Assembly (NCBI GenBank): GCA_028554755.1
Contig: JAPTOF010000005.1
Location: 7,387,501-7,451,500 of the forward strand
DNA from: Cordia subcordata
Lineage: Eukaryota; Streptophyta; Magnoliopsida; Boraginales; Cordiaceae
DNA length: 64,000 nucleotides
Direction of reading: 5' to 3'
The first letter of the stretch is position 1, and each line of letters begins with the position of its first letter. This document shows positions 12,649 to 23,400 of the stretch, one piece after another. The position numbers and the translations under genes are program-made. Under the pieces are notes generated by a model that was not told where the DNA came from, ran no database searches, and saw nothing but the letters and a program-made list of their open reading frames with translations.

Positions 12649-15600
12649 ATGGATGACAGAATCTTTCCAAGCCCTGCTTCAGATCATCAGTCATCAGCTA
12701 ATGAAGAGGTTTCACAGGGGAAAGAATCCGAATCATCCCAGGCAGAGTCTCTGACAGAACTTTTGATCTTCACAGAGAAGTTAAGTCCAATTGTCAGTGA
12801 AATAAAGGAGAACAAGAAGCTCATGGACACACCTGAAATTTGGAAAGCTGTTGATTCCCTGGAAACTGACTTGCAGCGTGCCAAAGCATTCATGAGAAGC
12901 CCGGATGCTTTTTGCTCATCGCCAGCAAAAAGTGTTGAAGATGTGATAGAGAATCTGGGGAGGTCTTTAGGCCTCGTGCTTTTTGCAAGTCGCGATGTGA
13001 CAATAGATAATAGGGGAGAGATTGAGACCTTGCGTAAAGAAATGATGAATGCCAGGTTCAATATGAGTTCAGGGGTTGAATCAGAGTTTACTATTGATGT
13101 TGAGACAGAAGAAGGAACAGAAGAATATGCAGTGGAGGAGATAGTGGAGGAGGATAAAATATGTTGGGATTTTGATGATGTTGTATTGCAGCTTCGAAAT
13201 GATGATGATGATGAACTACTCAAACGTGCACTTTCGCGGTTGAATATGCTGATTAATGATAATGATATAACAAATGAAAGGATTGACGATGAAAGTGTTA
13301 TCCCAATTTTGCTTAGTCGACTCAGGTCAAGGAATCCGTGCAACAGAGTGACTATAATCCAAATACTACGAAGCCTCATAGCGATGGATGGCGAAAACAA
13401 GGTATTTTTCAATAATAGCAGTGTTTATTTATGGTGGCCTGTAACCTTTAGTTGCATCGCGTGTTATATTGTGGCATAGTGTGCAGGAAAAGATGGCAGA
13501 GTCGGGGTATTTAGTCACATTGGCGAAGTCACTGACACAGAACATAGAAGAGCAGAGGGAAACCGTGGGGCTTTTGGCGAAGCTCTGCGACATTCCTGAT
13601 GTTAGAAGGAGGATAGGGAGAATTCAAGGATGTATTGTTATGCTGGTCTCCATTTTCAATGGAGATGATCAAGTGGCTTCTCTTGATGCAGGACAGATAT
13701 TGAAGGCTTTGTCAACTAATACTCAGTATGCTCTTAATATGGCTGAGGCTGGTTACTTCAAGCCGCTTGTACAGTACTTAAGGGAAGGTACGCTATGATA
13801 ATTGCTTCTCGTTCAATCTTTACAGTTGTTTTCTTTTTGCAAATATCATCTTATTATGTTCATAAAAATTTCATGTATTGCTAACTTTGCTATATATGCT
13901 TGATGAGATTCCGCACTTTCAGAATACTTAAATTGCATGTGATGAACAAAGTTGATAGTTTGTTTAGGCTCAACATTATGATATACAGTTAATCATGAGA
14001 TATGATGTTCAACTTCCACAGAAATTATAGTTAATAATGAGCAGAACAATAATAACAAATGTCTCATTCAATGTTTTGATCTTCTGCAATTATGAACAAA
14101 TAAGCATAAGAGGAATTCAGACACTGCCTGCAATTTGTCACAGTTTATTTGCCTTCTGCTATCAGTAGTAGAATCGTCCATCTTATCCCTTAATTATAAC
14201 TACTTCATCTCTCAAGTGCTCTCCCGCGCTGTTCTTAATGAAAATGGCTTTTAAGCTGTTCATGGCTCATGGCAATAAAATAGAATAGCCTTGGTGAGAT
14301 CCAACAATGTACTGCATCTTGGTTGAGCAAGCTCATTTTCTTGTCCTCGTTAATTAGAGAACCATTCTGACGAAACAAAATAAATACTTGGAAAATCTCA
14401 GAAAACATGAATGTATCATATTAATTCACATCCTTCTGCTTTACAACGATTTAAATTTCTTAATACAATGTGAAGTCCTCATCTCTGCAGGTTCTAACAT
14501 GAGTAAGGTTCTAATGGCAACCGCACTTTCAAGGATGGAGCTCACAGATTATTGTAGAACTTCTATTGGAGAAGATGGGGCAATTGAACCCCTCGTTAAT
14601 ATGTTCAGCAAAGGTAATCTTGAGGCAAAGTTATCCGCCTTGAATGCGCTGAAAAACTTATCCTGCTCGAGAGAGAATATCCAACGATTGGTTGATTCAG
14701 GCATTGTAGTAGCTTTACTTCAGCTCCTTTTCTCTGTAACGTCTGTCCTCATGACTCTGCGCGAACCAGCATCTGCAATTCTTGCACGTATAGCTCAGTC
14801 CGAAAGTATACTTGTTAAACATAATGTTGCTCAGCAGATGTTGTCACTCCTAAATCTTTCCAGTCCAGTAATTCAGTGTCATCTATTAGATGCACTGAAT
14901 AGCATTTCTGCCCATCCGAAAGCATCCAAGGTTAGAAGGAAAATGAAGGAAAATGGTGCACTCAAACTCCTCTTACCCTTCTTAGCAGAAACCAATGCTC
15001 AAATCAAGACTGGTGCCTTAAAACTAATCTACACTTTGTCTAAAGATAAACCAGAAGAGCTGAAAGAACAGCTGGATGAAATGTATTTAGCCACAATAAT
15101 AAGCATCATCTCATCATCCACATCTGAAACAGAAAAGGCTGCTGCCATTGGTGTACTGAGCAATTTTCCGGTAAGCGACAAGAAAACTACAGATATACTT
15201 AAGAATGCCAACATAGTTCCAACTTTGGTTTCCATAATAAGCTCAAGCCCTGCAGCTTCAAGATCTACAACAGCATGGTTGGCTGAGAGCATCTCAGGTC
15301 TGCTAATCCGTTTCACAGTTCCTTCTGACAGAAGATTACAGCATTTATCTGCTGAACAAGGCGTGATCCCAGTTCTTGTAAAGTTACTCTCAAGCAGTTC
15401 AATGGTTGCTAAATCTAATGCCGCGACCTGTCTTGCCCAACTGTCTAAGAACTCAGCATCTCTAAGCAAGTCCAGAAAATTAAAGTGGTTCTGTCTTCCT
15501 CCATCAACCGATGCACAGTGTAAGGTTCATGATGGTTACTGCTCTGTCAAAAGTACATATTGTTTGGTCAAGGCAGGTGCTGTTACTCCACTGATTCAAA

Positions 15601-15944
15601 TTCTAGAAGACGATGGAAGAGAAGCAGATGAGGCTGTTCTGAATTGCCTTTCGACCCTTCTGGTAGAGGAAATTTGGGAGAATGGATGCAATTATATAGC
15701 TCAAATTTCAGGTGTTGAGGCCATTATAAAAGTTCTTCAATCAGGTAATGCCAAGACCCAGGAAATAGCCCTTCCAATGCTGGAAAAGATATTTAGAATT
15801 GAGGCTCACAGAACACAATATGGTGAGTCTGCAGTAGTGGTGCTTATTGATCTAGCACAAAATGGTGAACCAATACTGAAACCTGCAGTTGCCAAGTTAT
15901 TAGCACAGCTTGAACTTTTGCTAAATCAATCTAGTTACTTTTGA
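12649..15944 (+). CDS. Armadillo-repeat protein of the PUB42/43/44 type, lacking a U-box (three exons)
   Basis: The model joins 12649-13401, 13487-13787 and 14491-15944, all with GT-AG borders and matching phases, giving 835 aa. Residues 35-135 form the helical N-terminal region seen in PUB42/43/44-like proteins. An acidic stretch (EEGTEEYAVEEIVEED, about 154-169) follows, then armadillo repeats to the C-terminus, for example GAIEPLVNMFSKGNLEAKLS and QGVIPVLVKLLSSSSMVAKS. A Cys-rich insert in the last exon (about CKVHDGYCSVKSTYCLVKAGAV) is typical of this branch. Related proteins are E3 ubiquitin ligases whose U-box binds the E2 and whose ARM part binds substrate. No U-box is visible between the N-terminal region and the repeats, so this protein may act only as a binding partner or decoy. 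I chose the ATG at 12649 because no earlier in-frame ATG fits. The gene looks intact. Confidence 0.85.
13788..14490 (+). other. Second intron of the ARM gene
   Basis: GTACGC at the 5' end and CTCTGCAG at the 3' end define a 703-bp intron in phase 1. The first intron (13402-13486) is only 85 bp. I see no other feature inside. Confidence 0.85.
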
Positions 15945-16550
15945 GATACTCTATATTCAGTGAACAAGGTCAATAGCCTTCCTTATGGAGTATTAAATTA
16001 TTATTTTTTCCACTCCAATGTAAATCTTCCATCTTCTTCAGAATATATCTCATGCTGGCAGCAGGAGGCTGAAACACAAAGATCATTTATTCTTTGAATA
16101 TGGATATAAAATATAAATGAATGGCAATGTCAGATCTATGCATTTAATCAGTTTGATTTGTGGATTGCATATAAAACATGAATGCATGCTGCACAGTGAT
16201 TTCTTTCTCAAGAAAATAAACAATTGTGTAGATTAGTCCACTGTGTTTCTAATATTTTTCATTTTACTGTATGAATTACCAACTGGTGATTCAGACTTTT
16301 GGAAAGAAAATGTTATTGAGATTGGTTATGGAAACAGAAGTGTTCCCTGATATAGTTACTCTTTCTTCTGTACTTTGTACATGAATTAGCTAGAGTTTCA
16401 CTTGCTTTATCCAATTCAGATTTGCTGGCATCTACTATTTAATATTTTTGCCCCTTTCTTTCTCTAAATGTGTAACTGAGGTTTAACTCGTGCCATGCAC
16501 GGAAAAATTTTATATAAATTTTTATTGTTTATGGAATACTTAAATATAAG
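15945..16550. other. 3' flank of the ARM gene
   Basis: AT-rich sequence after the stop codon, presumably the 3' untranslated region and terminator. No further coding or repeat feature was seen. Confidence 0.5.
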
Positions 16551-16555
16551 TACAT

Positions 16556-16768
16556 TTTGGGTTCATTTGGATTGGTAGCTTTTGAAAAACAGCTTTTTTC
16601 TAAAAGCTAAAAGTTCTGATTTCTAAAAAAAGCTATATTTGAGTTTTTTTTCAGAGTTTTAATTTTTTTGGAAGCCAAATCAAATAGTTATTGCAAATTT
16701 AATGTAACTTCTTTTGGAAAAAAAAATTACTTTTTCCTAAAAAAAAGCCAATCCAAATAGGCTCTTTA
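16556..16768. mobile_element. MITE with TTTGGATTGG terminal inverted repeats (copy 1)
   Basis: The left end reads GGGTTCATTTGGATTGGTAGC and the right end, reverse-complemented, AGAGCCTATTTGGATTGGCT. About 210 bp of A/T-rich sequence lies between, with AAAAGCTNNAAGC-type motifs. The same end motif bounds a longer element at 33035-33325 and occurs singly at 63525-63560, so this is a small dispersed non-autonomous family. No clear target duplication was read. Confidence 0.6.
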
Positions 16769-16794
16769 TATAACTTTGTTCTTGATAAGTGTTC

Positions 16795-16981
16795 AATAAT
16801 AATCATGTTTTGGATTAAATAGAATATTTAAATTGAAAATATGAAATAAAAAAATATATAATTTAGATTAAGAAATAATTTTAGATGGAATAATAATCAT
16901 GATTTGGATTAAATAGAATATTTAAATTAAAAAAAAATATATATATATATATAATTTAGATTAAGAAATAATTTTAGATGG
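16795..16981. repeat. Tandem duplication of about 93 bp
   Basis: Two consecutive units (16795-16888 and 16889-16981) share the start AATAATCATG-TTTGGATTAA and the end AATAATTTTAGATGG. The second copy has a longer TA run. It looks like replication slippage in AT-rich DNA. Confidence 0.85.
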
Positions 16982-18290
16982 ATAAAAAAGAAAGAATATA
17001 ATTAAATATTTTTTGGAAGAGAAAAAAAAAAGTTATAGAAAGATGGGATATTATATTAATGAAAAAGACATGTACTTTCTTGAGTTTACTGTAAAAGGGT
17101 GCTGAGCAGTAAAAAACACATTTGTATTGAAGGCGCTCATCGTCATCAAAGATATTTGCACAATGCAGTTGTTACTAAATTGCCATGATTTACTTCTTTG
17201 TATATTTGATTAATTGTCTGTATCATTAATTAGGCATATACCTACTTAGTTGATCTTGTACCAAATTTAATTAGGCTTAATTATAAAAAAACTCAAAGAC
17301 AAGGATTAAATAGGACACTATCTCTAAAACATTTTACTTGCTAATTCATTTTGGGTAAATTACAACTATTGTCTCTTATCTCTTATCTTTCATTTGTGAT
17401 AATTAGTTTATAACTAATAGTTTTGTGTTGCCATTAATTCAAACTCTAATTTTTGTTAAAAAAAAAACTAATTAAATCTCACAAAAGACACGTGAATGCA
17501 AATTTTCTTTTTCTTTCAAGGTTATAATCATGCGTCCTATGTAAAATTCAACATAAAGCAAAAAGTAGATTTTGCACTAATAGCAATATTAAACTATTAG
17601 TTATTTGTCCAGCACAATTAGCAGATAGCTATTGTGTTTTAGCGATTAACAGATAGTTATTTTACTAGCGGATTGTTTTAGACGTATTTGATAAAACTAG
17701 TTGTTCGGTTAGCTAGTGAATACAAAATGACGAAAAAACATTAGTATCACGTTACTATTATTATTATTGTTGTTGGTGGTGGTGGTGTTGGTGCTGCTGT
17801 TGTTGTTGTTATTGAAATAATTAAGATAATTTATTTTATAATTAAATATATTTCTTAAAATAATATTTTTTTACTAAAGCATCATAAAATTACTTTTTTA
17901 ATAAATTAATTTTATTAATGTTATAAAGAAATATTTTTTATTATATAAATATCTTTAGTTGATTGAAAATTTATAGTTTCAAAGGAAAATAGAAAATAAA
18001 CAAATAAGACCTATATTTTCTTAATATATTTTTATGTGAATAGAATTTGAAATTAATTTTTGTGTTATTTTGTATTTATATTTGTGAAAGATTATATAAA
18101 ATGTATAGAGACACTGGATAGAGGAAATGATATTAGAGAGGGTAATAGTGCCAAAAGAAAAAATAAAATACTAAACTCTACTTTGAAACGCTAATAATAT
18201 TAACGTTTTACAATAGTATTTGAAGCACTATTTTAAATACAAATACTATTTAAACTACTATTTTACCGAACAACTAAAATGAGAGAAACT
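16982..18290. other. AT-rich intergenic stretch with MITE-like ends and a trinucleotide run
   Basis: No gene is visible. A mixed ATT/GTT/GGT/GCT trinucleotide run lies at about 17755-17815. The segment 17670-18285 is bounded by GATAAAACTAGTTGTTCGGTTAG and TTACCGAACAACTAAAATG, which are roughly inverted, suggesting an old hAT-like MITE. Confidence 0.45.
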
Positions 18291-19175
18291 AGGTCCTTAT
18301 ATTATGGTCCCTCACAAGGTACTTTTTCATTAAACATTATGCTCCTTCTGTATTGTTCACACATATTAAATGTTTGTTCACTACCTCATAATTGTTTGTT
18401 TACTACTTGTTTATTCACTATTTCGCAATTATTTCTTCATTGACTATTTATTCATTACCCCACAACTATTTGTTCACTGACTTTCATATATATGTCAAAT
18501 ATTTGTTCAATACACCACAGCTATTTATTCACTGTTATACAACTATTTATTCACTGATTATTTGTTTACTAATCTATAATTATTTGTTTCTAACTTTCAT
18601 ATATACATCAAATATTTGTTTATTACTCCACAACTGTTCATCGATCTTACACAACAGACACACAAACACAAACACAAACACATCTGCATGTATGCATACT
18701 TGAAGGTGAATGTAGGCTTTAATGGCGGATTGATCTTGCAGCATCCAAATACCGTGTGGGAGGTATAATTAGAATCGCGACAAGAAGAGAAAGAGAATGA
18801 TAGCTGCGTTGCAGTGAGATGGTGCCTGAATCTTCGCCGACATGAGTAAAGAGATCACATCCTTTAATGTTGGATTGACACCTAGAAGGTTTTCTTGGAC
18901 ATGATGCATATCATTACAATCAGCGAAGAAAGATGAATTTTATAGTAATCTTTATCCGATGTAAGATAACTAGTGGTATCACTGGTGAAGCAAAGAATAG
19001 AAGAATAGGATAAGAGAGAGATGAGGAAAGATAAGAACAAAGAGAGCGAGAAATTAAGGAGAGAGAGAAGCGCGTGTTAGCTGTATGCTTTTTTTTCTTT
19101 TCTTTTTTAATACATGAGTGAGCATGATACTTAATGAAAGAGCACTTTATGAGGGACCATGGTATAATTTGCGGG
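18291..19175 (+). mobile_element. Non-autonomous element with subterminal repeats, copy A
   Basis: The left end (ATTATGGTCCCTCACAAGGTAC near 18301) recurs inverted at the right end (about 19144-19166, GAGGGACCATGGTATAAT), giving terminal inverted repeats of about 20 bp. Inside the left end, variants of ACTATTTGTTCACTGA repeat many times (18370-18620). A purine-rich tract lies near the right end. The arrangement recalls foldback or hAT-type non-autonomous transposons. The region 18700-19050 matches copy B (19345-20085) in inverted orientation. ORFs in the repeat tract are low-complexity and not genes. Confidence 0.55.
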
Positions 19176-19344
19176 GATAAAGTAATGTCTTGACTTGTTT
19201 AAAACACCAAAAACTATTTAACACACTATTACCGAACAAAGCCTAAACTCCACTCTGAACGCAAATTATATGCTGCTCCAGCACAAGGTGGTCCCATGAA
19301 GCTAGGAGCTCTATCACTTGTTTAAAAAAGAAAAACAAACATAG

Positions 19345-20085
19345 TTACTACGTCTCTCTCGCTTCTTTCATTTCTCTCTCTTTTTGTTCTTCTTTCTCCT
19401 CACCTCTTTTTTCTTCTTTTCTTTTCTTCTTTGTTTCACTGTTAACACCACTGGTTATTTCACACCAAATAAAGACCACTATAAAATTTACCTTTCTTCG
19501 CTGATCGTAACAATGTGCATCATGTCCAAGAAAATCTGCTAGGTGTCGGTTCACCATTAAAGCTCATCGTCATCTTTCTCATGCCGGCGAAGTCCGGCAT
19601 CATCTCGCCACACCGCAACTATCAATCTCTTTCTCTCCTCATTGCGATTCTAATCATACCTCCCATGCGGTGTTTGGACGCTCCAAACTCAATCCGCCAT
19701 TAAAACCTGCCTTACCTTCAAGTGTGCATATGTATAGGGTGAACAAATAGTTTTGGGATAATGAACAAATATTTGATGTATATATGAAAGTCAGTGAACA
19801 AATAATTGTGGGATAGTGAACAAATATTTGATGTATTTTGTATATCTATGTGGGTAAGAGAGCCATGAACAAATAGTTACGAGATAATGAATAAATGTTT
19901 GATGCATATATAAAAGTCAATGAACAAATAATTGTAGGACAGTGAACAAATAATCAATGAACAAATGGTTGTAGAGTAATGAACAAATAGTTAGTGAATG
20001 AATAGTTGTGGGATACTGAAAAAATAAAGGGAACACAATGTTTAATGAAGGAGTACCTTGTGAGGACCATGGCATAAAGATCCCC
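19345..20085 (-). mobile_element. Second copy (B) of the same element in opposite orientation, truncated
   Basis: Read on the minus strand it starts with CCATGGTCCTCACAAGGTAC and the same TGTTCA-rich subterminal repeats. It then follows copy A through the segment TTTAATGGCGGATTGA and GGGAGGTAT-ATTAGAATCGC, and a polypurine tract. It stops without the second terminus near 19345. Copies A and B therefore form a large imperfect inverted repeat with a spacer of about 170 bp. Confidence 0.55.
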
Positions 20086-20455
20086 GTTCTAAAACACAAT
20101 AATAATTTTATTATTTTACAAATACCATTTCAAACACTATTTAATACACTGTATTATTGAACAATCAAAATGGAACTAACTAATACTATTTAAAACACTT
20201 CTGGCTGAAGAGGGCCGATATGATTCAAATCAATGATAAAGGAAAGAATCTTTACAATTAGCAAAAGTCAAAAAGTCAACCCCAACCAAGACAAAAGATT
20301 CCTTCGAACGTGCGTGCCCCAGTTGTCCAGTTAAAGTAGGAACGAGTAGTTAAGGACGCAATCGTGCTAGAAAAAAGGTTACACACTTCAAAGAAACTTT
20401 CTCTTTTCGAAAATAGCAAGGTGAAGTGTGGAAGCACAAGTTGTTGGTATTGGCA

Positions 20456-20499
20456 ATGGCAAGCGGCACAAGCGATTCTTCTCCTCTCCCAACTCAACG
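20456..20499 (+). CDS. Exon 1 of the ABA2-like short-chain dehydrogenase gene
   Basis: These 44 nt encode MASGTSDSSPLPTQ plus two bases of the next codon, ending at a CG/GTAATC donor. Joined to the acceptor at 31727 they read ...PLPTQRLLGKVALVTGG, exactly the N-terminal pattern of xanthoxin-dehydrogenase-like SDR proteins. The phase (2) also matches. Arabidopsis ABA2 likewise has one intron after a very short first exon. The join across 11.2 kb is inference from sequence and phase. Confidence 0.7.
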
Positions 20500-21240
20500 G
20501 TAATCATACAACTAACCCAAGCCACCCTTTTAATCTCTTCCCTTATTCTTTATGCTTATTTGTTTATTTATGTTGAGTAGCACTTTAGTATACATGAAAA
20601 GCTTTTGAAGATGGGATAGCATATGAAGTTGGTTATTTATTTATTTTTTTTTAATTTTGGGTTGAATAGTTGTTGATAATCTATTACAAGATTCACTTTA
20701 AGAAATATATGAATTTTCTGAAAATTTTTAGCCTAATTTTTTAATTTTTTAAAATTATTTTTTGGGGAGATTTGAGCTTAGATTTTTTCAAACCCTTAAA
20801 TCTGATCGATTACATTTATGCATATTTTCATCTTATGTTGGAATTGTTCTTGTGTTGAGATGAAAAGCTACACTCGTGGTAGGATAGATGAGAGTGGATT
20901 CTCTGTCTTACTATGTTTAGAATATAATAGTGGTTGTTATGAGCAAAATTTAGCAGTTGTGAACTGGTGAATTGATATGGATGAAAGAGTGGGATTTTTC
21001 CTCACTCTCATATGTGATTTCTATTCATATTTATGAGTAATATATACATGCTATAATTACAAGTATTAGATAGCTGTGAGCTATGATACAAGATGTACAA
21101 ATGAATATCTAGAAGATAACAACTGCTTTTTGAGTTTGGCTCGTCATAGGAATGATAGGCTTAACAACCCTCCCAAGTTGGTGATGGTTACACCATAGAA
21201 AGCTTGGATCGAAGAAACATAAATGTAGGATGAAACTAGT

Positions 21241-21830
21241 GGTAAACATGATTTGGTCTGAAACTTATTTTAAACCAAACCAAATCGTTAGTTTTCATTG
21301 GAAACTAACATATTGGTTCTGATCATAAAAAATAAGCAAATGAGACCAGTATGTCTAAAGTTGGTTGGGTTAATTTGAGTTTTTATAGAAAAATTTTAAG
21401 GTTCGCCAAAAAATTCACCAAAAACAAAAAAGAAAAATTTCTAATAATTTCAAGGAAAAAGATTAACCAGTAAATTAACCTTGATTTACCTTTTATATCA
21501 TAAGTTTAACTAGTATATGTAAAAAATTAAGGTAAACATGGTTCGTACAAGTTTAACTAATATACACATAAAATTAATGGTGAACATGGTTCAGTTCAAT
21601 TTGGTTCAATTTTGTTGATCTATTTCAAACCAAACCTAACTAGTTTGTTTTCATTTGAAACAAACTGGTTTGGTTCGTTTTGTGGATCTATTTTAGACCA
21701 AACCAAATTAGTTAGTTTTCATTTGAAAGAAACTAGTTGGTTTTTAACCATGTCAAATAATCAAACCAATAAAAAATTATTCGATTAGTTCGTGTTGGTT
21801 TGGTCAGTTTAACCAAACCATGTTTACGTG
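21241..21830. repeat. GGTTTGGT-rich repeat bounded by inverted GTAAACATGGTTTGGT motifs
   Basis: The left edge GGTAAACATGATTTGGTC recurs inverted at the right edge (ACCAAACCATGTTTACGTG). Internal copies of GGT(A/G)AACATGGTTC and of AACCAAACCAAAT-TAGTT occur throughout. This looks like a non-autonomous TIR element with internal repeats. The family is unknown to me. Confidence 0.45.
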
Positions 21831-21849
21831 TACACGAAACAATGACTTT

Positions 21850-22590
21850 TTAAAGAAATCGGCCAGCTGATCAGGTATTGGAATGTAATGTAACTAAAAG
21901 TGCCATCACTTATCTTTTCTCAAATAAAATGGACGTGCATGTGCTTACTTCGATGCATCACTTGAAGCGCATATTTCATTTGTGTTAAGAGTAGTCCATT
22001 GTTGTGCTGCTAACTTCCATCCCAAAAAGTAACTTTATAGACAAAAAGGTCTTTCATATCAAACTGCTTGGTTAAGGTGGAAATAAAATTGGACACACGA
22101 AGTCTTGAACTCCTAGTTAATATGTTGTTGTTCACGTATAAGAGAAGTATCAAAGTATGGTGCGATGATATGCGTAGGAATAACGAGGCATCATGGTATA
22201 AGTGTTGAAAGACACTTGATTGTAAGGAGTTGAATTTGGAATACCATGTGCAAGGATCTTACTTGAGACCATACAACGACTTATTAAGTTTGCAGACATA
22301 ATTAGAGCGCAAAGGGTCAGCAAATCTTGAGGGTTGAGACATGTAGGTTGTTTTTTTATAGATCCAATGCAGAAATGCATTTTTAACATCTAATTAGCTT
22401 AGGGCGATCCAAACAGATGACCAAACTAATAGTTGTAGGTCGAACTACTAGGCTAAAAGTGTTGGAATAATCAATTGATCCATCAGAGTCTTGTTTTATC
22501 CTATGTAGCCATTTACATTTGTTTATATTCATGTCAGGTGTAAAAGGCACCAAAGACCAAGTATTGTTTTTCAATAAGGAATTTGCCATT
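21850..22590 (-). pseudogene. Remnant of a copia reverse transcriptase
   Basis: The minus-strand fragments NNTWSLVPFTPDMNI and HRIKQDSDGSIDYSNTFSLVVRPTTISLV are a copia RT N-terminus. They are followed in other frames by MHFCIGSIKKQPTCLNPQ, the degraded LHG..EEVYM.QP region. Frameshifts and missing blocks show it is dead. With pieces at 25490-27690 it forms one old copia element interrupted by later insertions. Confidence 0.75.
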
Positions 22591-23400
22591 GTATGCCGTC
22601 AATGTTCATTTTTGTTTACTCGAGTGAAACAAGTTGATTTGTCTTGTAGAATATTGGCAATTGATAAAAGACAAGATGGCAATTGGTGATGCGAGGATAT
22701 GAGAACACTAGGCTTTCTTATTCGTCCATATTATGCATTGTCATATGATTTTTGCGAGAAGGTGCAATTTGGATTCATATGGTTATGGATCAGGGCATGA
22801 AAAGTTTGCATTGTTGTTAGAAGCACTCGTTTCACATGGTAGGCTATCCAACAATTGAGTAAGGCCTTTGGAAGCTTTGGATAAAGGCGTTGGGGTCCTA
22901 AGTGGTGATGGATTCTGTATAGGAGAATGATGGCTGGAGAGACATTGCAGTTCAGGTGTCTTTTGTGTGTTAGATGCTAATTACATGCTTGAGGATGTGT
23001 CTTACACATGAAGATGTTGGTCAAATGACAAGTGCATGGAGGTGTTTGATGTGGCTCTAAAATTCTCTTGTGTATGTACTCTATTTTGATTAGGCGGTAC
23101 ATTATCTCTACATGGCTCAATTGCTTGAAGCAATTGCTATGGAAACTTGCTTAGATTAAATGAATTTCACATCCTAGCAATGTGATCCAGAGAAATAGAT
23201 GGAAATTTGTGGTCATCAAATATCACATGATATGATAATATACTTTAGTTTGTGAGTTGATCATCACGTATCCTTGTGTGTGGACTATATCCTGGAAATA
23301 TTGCTTGACAACTTTTAAAGTCCAAAGTTGTGTGCTCGAAAATATTGAAACACGGGTAGCACTATGAACCAAAAACCCTTAATGAGGAATGATATATTTC

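Noticed and set aside
12687..13412. 241-codon open frame antisense to the ARM gene
   Set aside because: It is Ser-rich and mirrors the acidic and Lys-rich codons of exon 1 of the ARM gene on the other strand. The sense exon has splice borders and family motifs.
15029..15469. 146-codon antisense frame in the last ARM exon
   Set aside because: Shadow of the Leu/Ser-rich repeat codons; no motif of its own.
18392..18703. 103-codon frame rich in Tyr, Phe and Ile
   Set aside because: It is formed by the ACTATTTGTTCACT repeats of the transposable element.
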